From positions 62,001 to 126,000 of the forward strand of contig NZ_JAQSIP010000008.1 in NCBI RefSeq assembly GCF_028649475.1: a stretch of DNA of 64,000 nt, given 5' to 3'. How positions within the stretch are numbered: position 1 is the first letter of the stretch; each line of letters starts with the position of its first letter. This stretch comes from Curvibacter cyanobacteriorum. GTDB lineage: Bacteria > Pseudomonadota > Gammaproteobacteria > Burkholderiales > Burkholderiaceae_C. The notes beneath the pieces are model-generated. The model did no database searches. It saw only the letters and a program-made list of their open reading frames with translations, and was not told the DNA's origin. Shown here piece by piece: positions 17,697 to 26,075 of this stretch. A program made the position numbers and the translations under genes.

Positions 17697-18650
17697 ATGA
17701 GCCAACGCCCTTTTCAACAGATCGACGTCTTCACCGAAACCGCCGGCTACGGCAACCCCTTGGCCGTGGTGTTGGACGGCCGCGGCCTCGATGACGAGGC
17801 CATGCAACGCTTCGCGCGCTGGACCAACCTGTCCGAAACCACCTTTTTGCTGCCCCCCAGCGAGGCCGCCCGCGCCCAGGGCGCCGACTACCAGGTGCGC
17901 ATCTTCACGCCGGGCGGCGAGCTGCCTTTTGCCGGTCACCCCACGCTGGGCAGCTGCCACGCCTGGTTGCGCCACGGCGGCCAGCCGCAACGCGCTGACG
18001 AGGTGGTGCAGGAATGCCGGGTCGGCCTGGTGCGCATTCGCCGCGAAGGCCAGGGCGCCCAGCAGCGCCTGGCCTTTGCCGCCCCGGCGCTGACCCGCAG
18101 CGACCCCAGCCCGGCCGTGCTGTCGCAGGTGGCCCGCGCGCTCGGTCTGAAGCCCCAGCAGGTGCTGGCGGCGCAGGTGCTGGACAACGGCCCGGTCTGG
18201 CTGGGCCTGTTGCTCGACCACCCGCAAACCGTGCTGGCCCTGCAACCGAACCACCTCGAACTCAAGGCCCTGGGCCAAAAGGTCGGCGTGGTGGCGATCG
18301 AACACCCCGAGGTGCGCACCGGCCTGATCGTGCGCTCCAACCGCGAGGCCCGCGCCTTTGGCCAAAGCCCGCGCCCCACGTCCCCGGTGCACGACACCAC
18401 GGCGCCCGGCCTGGAAGTGCGCGCCTTTGCCGCCCCGATCGGGGTGATGGAAGACCCGGTCACCGGCAGCCTCAACGCCAGCCTGGCCCAGTGGCTGATC
18501 GCCGACGGCCACGCCCCGCGCGACTACATCGCGGCCCAGGGCACCTGCCTGGACCGCGCCGGCCGCGTGCACATCCACTGCGACGCGCAGCAGCAGGTGT
18601 GGGTGGGTGGCGCCAGCGTGACCTGCATCGAAGGCACGGTGGACCTGTGA
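17697..18650 (+). CDS. PhzF-family isomerase-like protein
   Basis: The 317-residue protein belongs to the PhzF family (phenazine biosynthesis isomerase fold), whose members mostly have unknown substrates. It shows FTETAGYGNPLAVVLD, NLSETTFLLPP with the likely catalytic Glu47, and TPGGELPFAGHPTLGSCHA. The C-terminus has MEDPVTGSLNASLAQWL. The in-frame start at 17616 would add 27 unlikely residues; ATG at 17697 fits the family. No phenazine genes are present, so a phenazine role is not supported. The stop overlaps the next gene (GTGA). Confidence 0.88.
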   Translation: MSQRPFQQIDVFTETAGYGNPLAVVLDGRGLDDEAMQRFARWTNLSETTFLLPPSEAARAQGADYQVRIFTPGGELPFAGHPTLGSCHAWLRHGGQPQRADEVVQECRVGLVRIRREGQGAQQRLAFAAPALTRSDPSPAVLSQVARALGLKPQQVLAAQVLDNGPVWLGLLLDHPQTVLALQPNHLELKALGQKVGVVAIEHPEVRTGLIVRSNREARAFGQSPRPTSPVHDTTAPGLEVRAFAAPIGVMEDPVTGSLNASLAQWLIADGHAPRDYIAAQGTCLDRAGRVHIHCDAQQQVWVGGASVTCIEGTVDL

Positions 18651-19330
18651 GCCGCGCCGCCCTCGACCACCTGGTGGTGCTGGCCCACACCCTGGACGAG
18701 GGCGTGGCCTGGTGCGAAGCCACCCTGGGCGTGACGCCCTCGGCCGGCGGCGCCCACCCGCTGATGGGCACGCACAACCGCCTGCTGCGCCTGCGCAGCG
18801 CCAGCGGCCAACCGGCCTACCTGGAGATCCTGGCCGTGGACCCCGGCCAAACCCCGCAGCGCACGGCCCCGCTGAAGCGCTGGTTCGACCTCGACCAGCC
18901 GGCGCTGCAAGCCCGGCTGCGCCAACACGGCCCCAGCCTGCAACACTGGGTGGCGCGCTGCCCCGACGTGCAGGGGGCTGGCCGCGCCTGGCAGGCGCTG
19001 GGGCTGGAACGCGGCCCGGTGCTGACCGCCTCGCGCCAGACCGCGCACGGCCTGCTGTCCTGGCAGATCACGGTGCGCGACGACGGTCAGCGCCTGCTCG
19101 ACGGCACCCTGCCCACCCTGATCCAGTGGGGCGACCAGCACCCGGTCGACCAACTGCCCGACGCGGGCCTGGAACTGCTGGACTTCCGGCTGTCCCTGCC
19201 CGACCCGGCGCCCCTGGACGCCGCCCTGCAGGCCCTGGCGCTGCCGGTGCCAGTGCATGCCGGACCGCCCCAGCTGCAAGCCACCCTGCTGAGCCCGCGC
19301 GGCCGCGTGACCCTGCAGTCGCTGACCTGA
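18647..19330 (+). CDS. VOC-superfamily (glyoxalase-like) protein
   Basis: The 227-residue protein starts with GTG inside the stop of the PhzF gene and opens ALDHLVVLAHTLDEGVAWCE, the start of a glyoxalase-like (Glyoxalase_3 type) domain. HPLMGTHNRLLRLRS and AYLEILAVDPGQ follow, with a plausible metal-binding His and Glu. Substrate is unknown. Coupling to PhzF suggests the two work together or share a substrate. Confidence 0.75.
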   Translation: MSRAALDHLVVLAHTLDEGVAWCEATLGVTPSAGGAHPLMGTHNRLLRLRSASGQPAYLEILAVDPGQTPQRTAPLKRWFDLDQPALQARLRQHGPSLQHWVARCPDVQGAGRAWQALGLERGPVLTASRQTAHGLLSWQITVRDDGQRLLDGTLPTLIQWGDQHPVDQLPDAGLELLDFRLSLPDPAPLDAALQALALPVPVHAGPPQLQATLLSPRGRVTLQSLT

Positions 19331-19352
19331 ACCCGGCCCAGCGCCTGCCGCC

Positions 19353-19395
19353 CCACGCCAGTCCGCCCACGCCAGTCCGCCCCACGCCAGTCCAC
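19353..19395. repeat. 14-bp tandem repeat, three copies
   Basis: Three head-to-tail copies of CCACGCCAGTCCGC lie at 19353-19366, 19367-19380 and, after one extra C, 19382-19395 (last copy ends CCAC). They fill the spacer between the VOC gene and the threonine-dehydratase-like gene. Such a unit can vary in copy number by slippage. No function is evident. Confidence 0.8.
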
Positions 19396-19424
19396 CCATC
19401 CGTCCGCCGCACCGAAAGCCTGCC

Positions 19425-20402
19425 ATGCCCCTGCGCTCCCTGCCCACCTTGTCCGACATCGAAGCCGCAGCCCAAGTGGTGTACCGCGCCTTCCCGCCCA
19501 CGCCGCAGTACCGCTGGGGCCTGCTGAGCGAGCGCCTGGGCACCGACTGCTGGCTCAAACACGAGAACCACACGCCGGTGGGCGCCTTCAAGATCCGCGG
19601 CGGCCTGACCTACTTTGACCAGCTGGCGCAGCGCGGCAACCTGCCGCGCGAGGTGATCAGCGCCACCCGCGGCAACCACGGCCAGAGCATCGGCTGGGCC
19701 GCGCGCCAGCACGGGGTGCCCTGCACCATCGTCGTGCCGCGAGGCAACTCGGTCGAGAAGAATGCGGCCATGCGCGCGCTGGGCGTGCAGCTGATCGAGC
19801 ACGGCGACGACTTCCAGGCCGCGCGCGAACACGCGCTGCAACGGGCCGCGGAGCGCGGCGCCCACATGGTGCCCAGCTTCCACACCGACTTGCTGCGCGG
19901 CGTCAGCACCTACTGGTGGGAGTTCTTGCGCGCCGTGCCCACACTGGACGTGGTGTACGTGCCGATCGGCCAGGGCTCGGGCGCCTGCTCGGCGATTGCC
20001 GCCAAACAGGCGCTGGGCCACCGCGCGCGCATTGTCGGGGTGATCAGCGCCCATGCCACCACCTACGCCGACTCGCTGGCCGCCGGCCGGGTGGTCGAAG
20101 CCCCGGTCAGCACGGTGCTGGCCGACGGCATGGCCTGCCGCGTGGCCGACGCGGCCGCCCTGCCCGTGCTGGCCCAGGGGCTGGACCACCTGGTGCAGGT
20201 CAGCGACGACGAGGTGGCCCGTGCCATGCACCACCTCTACACCGACACCCACAACCTGGCCGAAGGGGCCGGCGCCGCCGCGCTGGCGGCCGCCTTGCAG
20301 GAGCGCGATCAACTGCGCGGCCTGACCGTGGGCCTGGCCCTGTCGGGCGGCAATGTGGACGCGGCGCTGATGGCCGGCGTGCTGAGCGCCGCCGTGGCCT
20401 GA
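19425..20402 (+). CDS. Threonine dehydratase-like PLP enzyme
   Basis: The 325-residue fold-type II PLP enzyme has the lysine motif PVGAFKIRGG with Schiff-base Lys56 and the asparagine loop SATRGNHGQSIGWAAR. A glycine-rich phosphate-binding loop reads PIGQGSGACSAIAA, and a C-terminal SGGN reads LALSGGNVDAALM. It lacks the regulatory ACT domain of biosynthetic IlvA, so it is closer to catabolic threonine/serine dehydratases or hydroxyaspartate-type enzymes. The substrate is uncertain. Confidence 0.85.
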   Translation: MPLRSLPTLSDIEAAAQVVYRAFPPTPQYRWGLLSERLGTDCWLKHENHTPVGAFKIRGGLTYFDQLAQRGNLPREVISATRGNHGQSIGWAARQHGVPCTIVVPRGNSVEKNAAMRALGVQLIEHGDDFQAAREHALQRAAERGAHMVPSFHTDLLRGVSTYWWEFLRAVPTLDVVYVPIGQGSGACSAIAAKQALGHRARIVGVISAHATTYADSLAAGRVVEAPVSTVLADGMACRVADAAALPVLAQGLDHLVQVSDDEVARAMHHLYTDTHNLAEGAGAAALAAALQERDQLRGLTVGLALSGGNVDAALMAGVLSAAVA

Positions 20403-20418
20403 CCCCTGGCGGGCCGCG

Positions 20419-20436
20419 GCGTCACCCGTGTGACGC
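20419..20436 (+). terminator. Weak candidate hairpin after the dehydratase gene
   Basis: A 7-bp stem GCGTCAC / GTGACGC with loop CCGT lies 17 bases after the stop of the dehydratase-like gene. There is no T tract after it, so it would at best be a pause site or a factor-assisted terminator. Confidence 0.3.
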
Positions 20437-20499
20437 GCCGCGCCCCAGCGGTCGCCCCGGCGACTGTGCGGCCTGAGGGGCGCGGCCAGAATCCGCCCC

Positions 20500-21168
20500 A
20501 TGGGAACCCTCTACCTTGTGCGCCATGGCCAGGCCTCGTTTGGAGCCGACGACTACGACCGCCTGAGCGAACTCGGGCACCGACAGAGCCAGCGCCTGGG
20601 CGAGTACTTTCGCCACAAGGGCATTGAGTTCAGTGCGGTGATGACCGGGACCCTGCGGCGCCACCAGGAAACCCTGGCGGGCATCGCCAAAGGCCTGGAC
20701 TGGCCCGCCCAACCCCTGCTGTGGCCCGGGCTCAATGAGTACGACAGCGCCGCCGTGATCCAGGCCATCCACCCCATGCCGCTGGCCAAGCCCGACACCC
20801 CCGAGCTGTACCGCCACCACTTCCGCCTGCTGCGCGACGGCCTCACGCAGTGGATGGCGGGCGTGGTCACGCCGCGCGGCATGCCCAGCTACAACGACTT
20901 TGTGCATGGCGTCAGCAGCGCGCTCGACCATGTGCGCCAACACTTTGACGGCCATGTGCTGCTGGTCTCCAGCGGAGGCCCCATCGCGACCGCGGTGGGC
21001 CACATCCTGGGCACCGCGCCCGAGACCACCATCGAGCTCAACCTGCGCATCCGCAACAGCTCGGTGACCGAGTTTCACTTCACCCCCAAGCGCCACAGCC
21101 TGGTGACCTACAACACCTTGCCGCACCTCGACGCACCGGACTACGCGGACTGGATCACGCACGCCTGA
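20500..21168 (+). CDS. Histidine phosphatase family protein
   Basis: The 222-residue protein opens MGTLYLVRHGQASFGADDYD, the phosphohistidine RHG motif with His9. It continues with LSELGHRQSQRLGEYF. A second histidine motif appears in LLVSSGGPIATAVGHILG in place of the usual VSHG, so the distal catalytic residue is altered. This suggests a divergent member of the phosphoglycerate-mutase-like superfamily. The substrate is unknown. It stands alone, with about 100 bases on each side. Confidence 0.85.
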   Translation: MGTLYLVRHGQASFGADDYDRLSELGHRQSQRLGEYFRHKGIEFSAVMTGTLRRHQETLAGIAKGLDWPAQPLLWPGLNEYDSAAVIQAIHPMPLAKPDTPELYRHHFRLLRDGLTQWMAGVVTPRGMPSYNDFVHGVSSALDHVRQHFDGHVLLVSSGGPIATAVGHILGTAPETTIELNLRIRNSSVTEFHFTPKRHSLVTYNTLPHLDAPDYADWITHA

Positions 21169-21291
21169 ACCCGCCCGTACGCAGCCGATCACACCCATTT
21201 AGCAGCCGTTGATCGGCTCAGGGTATGTCCGCCCCTGACAAACGGGTTTTCACGGGGACTGGGCGCAGCGCCGCTTGCCGATACTGACACC

Positions 21292-22317
21292 ATGTGCGCT
21301 GCGCCCCTGGCTTCGATGCCGCTCGACCCCTCGCCGCCCCCTGAGGCGGCCCCCTCGCCCTTGGGCGGGGTGCTGCTGCACAGCCCGCGCGGGCAGTCGC
21401 TGCAAGCGGTGCACTGGGCCAGCATGCGTCAGTTGCAACAGCACGGCCTGGCCAGCCTGGTCGACGTGGCCTTGCGCCAGGCGCCCCACCCGGCCACCGG
21501 CCTGCCCGAACCGGCGCTGCAGATCACCCTCAGCCCCACCCTGGCCGAGCATTGGGCCCCCCAACACGACACCCGCCACCTGTGCCACACCCTGGGCCTG
21601 GACACCCGCCATGCCGACGACCTGGCGCGCGAGATCCTGGTCGCCATGCTGCTGAGCCCCCAGGTGTTGGCCTTCCCCAGCCACGAGGAATGGGCCGCCG
21701 CCATCCGGGTGCGCCAGAACACCGTGCGGGCCGCGCGCGAGACCCGGCTCAACCCCGACCCCAACGCCCCCCGCCACGCGGCCGACGACTGGTTGCAGGG
21801 CCCGCCCCACGGACTGCGCCTGCGCCCCGGCCGGTCGCTGGTGGCCGCGCTGCAAGCCACCCTGCAACCGGGCCGCGACCACCCAGGCCACCACCTGAGC
21901 GGCTACCGGGCCTCGGAATGGGTGCTGCTGCTCGGTCTGGCCGAAGAACTGCAACGCCACCACCCGGCCCTGTACGCGCGACTGCAGCAGCAGTTTGAGC
22001 AACGGCCGCTGCAAAACTGCGACGTCCACCAGCGCTTGATGCGGCAAATTGGCCACCCCCAGGCGCCGCTGCCGCCGCATTTCGCGGTGCCGGGCGACCG
22101 GCTGTGGTTTGGTCAGGCCTCGCAAGAGGAAGCCACCCTGCCGGACGCCCAGGGCACCTGGTCCATCTACCTGGGCCAGGGCCGTTTTCAGCACTTCCAG
22201 CCTGGGCCCCTGGACGCCTCGGCCACGGATGCGCCCGCCGGTGAACTGGGCCCCCGGGCCCCGATGCGCGAGTTTGCGCGCTGGCTGTGCCCCGGCAGCA
22301 GCGACATTGCCCTGTGA
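21292..22317 (+). CDS. Hypothetical protein, 341 residues
   Basis: I do not recognise this protein. Its composition (rich in Ala, Leu, His, Gln and Pro) and high third-position GC are like its neighbours, so it is probably a real gene. Residues about 120-180 (FPSHEEWAAAIRVRQNTVRA) and 200-245 (SEWVLLLGLAEELQRHHPAL) look helical. No signal peptide, membrane segment or catalytic motif is clear. The first 30 codons are Pro/Ala-rich and coincide with a copy of the GC-rich interspersed repeat (about 21319-21370), so the true start may be downstream, for example Met45. No ribosome-binding site stands out at 21292. Confidence 0.55.
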   Translation: MCAAPLASMPLDPSPPPEAAPSPLGGVLLHSPRGQSLQAVHWASMRQLQQHGLASLVDVALRQAPHPATGLPEPALQITLSPTLAEHWAPQHDTRHLCHTLGLDTRHADDLAREILVAMLLSPQVLAFPSHEEWAAAIRVRQNTVRAARETRLNPDPNAPRHAADDWLQGPPHGLRLRPGRSLVAALQATLQPGRDHPGHHLSGYRASEWVLLLGLAEELQRHHPALYARLQQQFEQRPLQNCDVHQRLMRQIGHPQAPLPPHFAVPGDRLWFGQASQEEATLPDAQGTWSIYLGQGRFQHFQPGPLDASATDAPAGELGPRAPMREFARWLCPGSSDIAL

Positions 22318-22334
22318 GTGCGCCGGGCTGAACC

Positions 22335-24179
22335 TCAGCGGTCGGCAGGCTCGGGCAGCAGGCCGTGCAGGCGCAGCAGGCCCGAGCCCAGGTCGGTGGG
22401 GGCATCGGGGCGCACGGCCCGCTGGCGGTTGACCTCGGCCACCACCTCGTCGTCGCCCACCGCTTTGCCCTCGCCCACCCACTGGGTGTCATCGCCGGCC
22501 ATCTGGATCTCGCGCAGCATGGGGTCGCTCTGGGTGCGCACCAGGATGCGGTCGCGCTCCACCCCTTGCGCGTGCATCACATAGCGCGCCGGCTGGCGGG
22601 GCCCCAGAAAGCGGCCTTGGTAGTCGCTGGTGCACGAGCCCAGGCCTGACGCCGCCAACAGCGACGGCAAAAAATCCACCTGCTGCCAGCGCCCCGGGAT
22701 GCGGCCCCTGGGCAGGTCGGCGCCGCCCACCAGGACGGCTGGAATGCGGCTCATGGCCTCTTTGCCAAAGCGCTCCAGTTCCTGCGGCCGCGTGAAGGTC
22801 ATGCTGCGGTGGTCCCCCGTGATCAGCAAGATGCCAGTGTCAAAGAACCGCCGCTGCTCGAGCGCGCGCACGAACTCGCCGATCTGTTGGTCGGCGTAGC
22901 GGAATGCCGGCTCCTCGCCGCTCTCGGTCTGGCCGGGGATGGTGAACGGCGGGTGCGTGGTGGTGGTCTGGATGACGGTGAAAATCCGGCGCTCGGCGGG
23001 CTGCTCGTCCAGCCAACTGAGGTAGCGCCGGTAGAGTGCGGCGTCGCCCGGGTCGTTGAACGAGCCGCGCGGCAGGCCGTCGTAGAACGGGTGCTCAGGC
23101 CCCTCGACGTGGTCAAAGCCAATCTGCTGCAGCCAATCGCCCGTGCCAATGAAGCCCAGGTCGGCAGAGCGGATATACACTTTCTGGACACCGGCCTCGG
23201 CCAGGCGCTCCAACGCGTCCTGACTGGGCTGCTCAAAGCCCATGTAGGCTTGCGCGCTTTTGTAGCGGTTCACATTGGGCAAGGGGAAATGCCCGGTCAA
23301 CAAAGCGATCAAGCCGCCATCGGTGGTGAAACCATTGGCATAAAACTGGTCGAAGTAAGCGTACTTGGCCGCGATTTGATCCAGCTCTGGCAGGTAATCG
23401 TGGATGCCCGATTGCGCCTGGCTCTGGTACATCGACAGCGATTCGACCACCAGCAAGATCACCGGCCGAAACTGCCCATCGCCCGGCACGCAGTGCTGCG
23501 CAGGCTCTGGGGCCTCGGCCAATTGCTGGTGGTACACCGGGCTGAACGCCCGGTTCTCGCCATTGGGCAACAAGGCCGACACCACGCTCTCGAAAACGTT
23601 CTTTGAAATGTGGGCTGGGCGGGCCGCGAGTTTCTCGGCCGAGACCACCACCGGCAGCAGCAAACACAGGCCCAGCAAGGTCTTGCGCGGCTCACCCCGC
23701 GACAGCATGAGCAAGGCAAACAAAGCCTGACTCAGCAGCAGCGACAGCAGCCAGGCCAGGCCGGTCAGGGTGTAGAGCGCGGGCATGACCACGCTTTCGT
23801 TGAGGCGGACCTGGCTGCCGTACTTGAGGATGTCGGCCACATCGAGCCGGTGCTTGAGCACCGTGTAGACCAGGATGTCGATGGCGTACACGGCCATCAG
23901 CACCGCGCCAGCCACCCCGCACAGGGCGCGCAGGCCGCCGTGCCCCCACCGCCCGATCAGCAGGAAGAACCACAGCAGGCCCATGACCTCGAGGTCATTG
24001 GCCAGGGTTGACCAGGTGATGCACTGAAAACCGCAGCCCTCGATTTTCTGAAAAGCGCCATGGATCTGCTCACCGCGGATCAGGGCCAGCCCGCCCAAGG
24101 ACAGGCACCAGAGCAGCATGAGCACGCCCGCATGGCGGGCCGAGAATTGACGAAGGGGTGACCCCTTTGGTGGATGCAC
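22335..24179 (-). CDS. LtaS/YejM-type membrane-anchored sulfatase-superfamily protein
   Basis: The 614-residue protein has about five transmembrane segments in the first 200 residues and then a periplasmic alkaline-phosphatase-fold domain. Visible active-site elements are LLVVESLSMYQ (metal-binding Glu), ANGFTTDGGLIAL (nucleophile Thr), and ILLITGDHRSMTF (Asp/His ligands). This is the architecture of lipoteichoic acid synthase, and of the Gram-negative phosphoglycerol or phosphoethanolamine transferases of the same superfamily. The GTG start at 24179 is preceded by AAGGGGG. An ATG at 24119 is the alternative. The lipid substrate is unknown. Confidence 0.8.
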   Translation of the reverse strand: MHPPKGSPLRQFSARHAGVLMLLWCLSLGGLALIRGEQIHGAFQKIEGCGFQCITWSTLANDLEVMGLLWFFLLIGRWGHGGLRALCGVAGAVLMAVYAIDILVYTVLKHRLDVADILKYGSQVRLNESVVMPALYTLTGLAWLLSLLLSQALFALLMLSRGEPRKTLLGLCLLLPVVVSAEKLAARPAHISKNVFESVVSALLPNGENRAFSPVYHQQLAEAPEPAQHCVPGDGQFRPVILLVVESLSMYQSQAQSGIHDYLPELDQIAAKYAYFDQFYANGFTTDGGLIALLTGHFPLPNVNRYKSAQAYMGFEQPSQDALERLAEAGVQKVYIRSADLGFIGTGDWLQQIGFDHVEGPEHPFYDGLPRGSFNDPGDAALYRRYLSWLDEQPAERRIFTVIQTTTTHPPFTIPGQTESGEEPAFRYADQQIGEFVRALEQRRFFDTGILLITGDHRSMTFTRPQELERFGKEAMSRIPAVLVGGADLPRGRIPGRWQQVDFLPSLLAASGLGSCTSDYQGRFLGPRQPARYVMHAQGVERDRILVRTQSDPMLREIQMAGDDTQWVGEGKAVGDDEVVAEVNRQRAVRPDAPTDLGSGLLRLHGLLPEPADR

Positions 24180-24383
24180 TGACGCCCCCTTTTTTTTTCG
24201 TCGCCCGGGTCACTCCCCCCAGGCGCTGTCCGCATTTTCGGACGAGGTCGTCAAGCCAGCCCCTTCTGAGTGTCACATTTCTCAGATTTAGTGTCAGTAA
24301 ATGTAAATAGCCGAACGGGGCGCGGCGCTGACCCCGCGGCCCCACCCCAGGCCGTGCCCCCCTGGTCTGGCGGGCGCCGAGGC
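24180..24383. other. Noncoding spacer with inverted repeats
   Basis: No gene is apparent in these 204 bases between two minus-strand genes. The spacer is AT-rich from about 24265 to 24312. It contains an inverted repeat GTCCG / CGGAC with loop CATTTT (24228-24243) and an ACATTT / AAATGT pair around 24276-24305. It probably holds the promoter of the LtaS-like gene, but I could not settle on hexamers. Confidence 0.45.
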
Positions 24384-25433
24384 TCAGGCGGCGCTTGTCC
24401 CGGTCGCGCGGGCGGCCCAGCGCACCGGCTGCTCAGCCGGCTGGCTGCGCGCGCGCAGCTGGCCGCAGCCACCGTCCACGTCCTGCCCGGCGGACTGGCG
24501 CAGCTTGGTCAGCACGCCCTGGCGGTGCAGTTGGCGCGCAATCTCGACCGCCCGCTCCCAACTGGGGCGGCGGTACGGCAGGTCGGGCACGCTGTTGTAG
24601 GGGATCATGTTGAGCACGCCGTACTTGCCCTTGAGCAGGCGCACGATGCCCGCCAGCTCGTCCGGGCCGTCGTTGATGCCCTCCAGCAGCGTCCATTGGT
24701 ACTGCACCGGGTAGCCGGTCAAGCGGGCGTAGTGCTCGCCCGCCTCGACCAGGGCCTCGGGGCTGAAGCGCGGAGCCCGCGGCAGCAGTTGCTCGCGCAG
24801 GTCGGCGCGCGTGGTGTGCAGCGACAGCGCCAGCGCGGGTTTGACCCGGCCCTGCGGCAGGCGCTCAAAGGCGCGCGGGTCGCCCACCGTCGAGAACACC
24901 AGGTTCTTGTGCCCGATGTTGCCCTCGGTGCCCAGCAGGTCGATGGCCTCGAGCACGTTGTCCAGGTTGTGGGCGGGCTCCCCCATGCCCATGAAGACCA
25001 CCTTCTTGACCGGGCGCAGGCGCCGCGCCAAGGCCACCTGGGCCACGATCTCGGCGCTGCCCAACTGGCGCAGCAGGCCTTCGCGCCCCGTCATGCAGAA
25101 CACGCAGCCCACCGCGCAACCGAGCTGGGTCGACACGCACAGGCCATCGCGCGGCAGCAGCACGCTCTCCACCGCCTGACCATCGCTCAAGGTGACCAGC
25201 AGGCGCGCCGACCCGTCCTCGCCCGGGTGCTCGGACTGCAGGCGCGCCAGGCCGTCGAGCTCGGCGCTGAGGGCGGGCAGCGCCTCGCGCAGGGTGCTGG
25301 GCATGAAGTCCTCGAGCCGGCGACGCCCCCGGTCCTGCGGCTGGGCCTGGGCCCACAGGCGCAGCACCCGCTGCTCGTGGGCGGGTCGGGCGCCGAGGGC
25401 GCGCAGGCGTTCGCGGAGGGTCTGGATGCGCAT
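24384..25433 (-). CDS. RlmN-like radical-SAM RNA methyltransferase
   Basis: The 349-residue protein has the radical-SAM cluster motif CAVGCVFCMTG (CxxxCxxC). It also has FMGMGEPAHNLDNVLEAID, STVGDPRAFERL, LALSLHTTRADLREQLLPR and the C-terminal SAGQDVDGGCGQLRA, whose Cys matches the essential resting-state cysteine of RlmN. RlmN/Cfr enzymes methylate adenosine C2 or C8 in 23S rRNA or tRNA. The family context of main rlmN (ndk, pilF, ispG) is absent, so this is probably a second paralogue. ATG at 25433 is preferred over TTG at 25445. Confidence 0.82.
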   Translation of the reverse strand: MRIQTLRERLRALGARPAHEQRVLRLWAQAQPQDRGRRRLEDFMPSTLREALPALSAELDGLARLQSEHPGEDGSARLLVTLSDGQAVESVLLPRDGLCVSTQLGCAVGCVFCMTGREGLLRQLGSAEIVAQVALARRLRPVKKVVFMGMGEPAHNLDNVLEAIDLLGTEGNIGHKNLVFSTVGDPRAFERLPQGRVKPALALSLHTTRADLREQLLPRAPRFSPEALVEAGEHYARLTGYPVQYQWTLLEGINDGPDELAGIVRLLKGKYGVLNMIPYNSVPDLPYRRPSWERAVEIARQLHRQGVLTKLRQSAGQDVDGGCGQLRARSQPAEQPVRWAARATGTSAA

Positions 25434-25513
25434 GGGCAGCTTCAAATTCGGAGCGACAAAAACGGCCCCGAGCTTAACGCCTGCGCCGCGGCCGCCCGCC
25501 GCGGCCCTGGGGC

Positions 25514-25957
25514 TCAGTAGGTTTTGTAGGGCAGGAACTTGCCCGACAGCACCACGTTGACGCGGTCGCCCTTGGGGTCGGGCTGGCGCTGGATGTCCAT
25601 GCTGAAGTCGATCGCGCTCATGATGCCGTCGCCAAACTCCTCGTGGATCAGCTCCTTGATGGTGCTGCCGTAGACGCTGACGATTTCATACCAACGGTAG
25701 ATCAGCGGGTCGGTGGGCACCGGCGTGGGCAGCGAGCCCTTGTAGGGCACGACTTGCAGCCATTTCTGCTCTTCGGCGGTGAGGCCAAAGAGCTTGCCCA
25801 GCACCTTGGCTTGCTCGGCGGTGGCGGTCATCTGGCCCAGGCACAGGGCGGTGGTCCATTCCTTGGACTGGCCCAGTTTCTTGGCCACGGCCTCCCATTT
25901 GATGCCCTTGAGCACCTTGGTGGAGATGATCTTTTCGGTGACGTCGTTGCGGTTCAT
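25514..25957 (-). CDS. cynS: Cyanate hydratase (cyanase)
   Basis: Cyanase converts cyanate plus bicarbonate to ammonia and carbon dioxide by way of carbamate. The 147-residue product has the N-terminal helix-turn-helix-like domain (about 1-75) and the C-terminal catalytic domain. Visible residues fit the catalytic Arg, Glu and Ser triad: YRWYEIV gives Arg88 and Glu91, and GDGIMSAIDFS gives Ser114. ATG at 25957 follows AAGGAG; upstream in-frame sequence is not family-like. It is the last gene of the leftward cyanate cluster, after the ABC transporter genes. Confidence 0.96.
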   Translation of the reverse strand: MNRNDVTEKIISTKVLKGIKWEAVAKKLGQSKEWTTALCLGQMTATAEQAKVLGKLFGLTAEEQKWLQVVPYKGSLPTPVPTDPLIYRWYEIVSVYGSTIKELIHEEFGDGIMSAIDFSMDIQRQPDPKGDRVNVVLSGKFLPYKTY

Positions 25958-26075
25958 GCTGGCTCCTTTGAAGTGTGAAACAAAGCGGTCGGACAAAAAA
26001 TCGGCGCAAGCCTCCCCCCACGGGGCCCCGGCCCCGGTGTTCAGGCGCTGTGCGGAAAAAGGCGGTGAACGGCGG

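Noticed and set aside
17697-18650. Phenazine biosynthesis role for the PhzF-family gene
   Set aside because: No other phz genes are present, and the family is broad with mostly unrelated functions.
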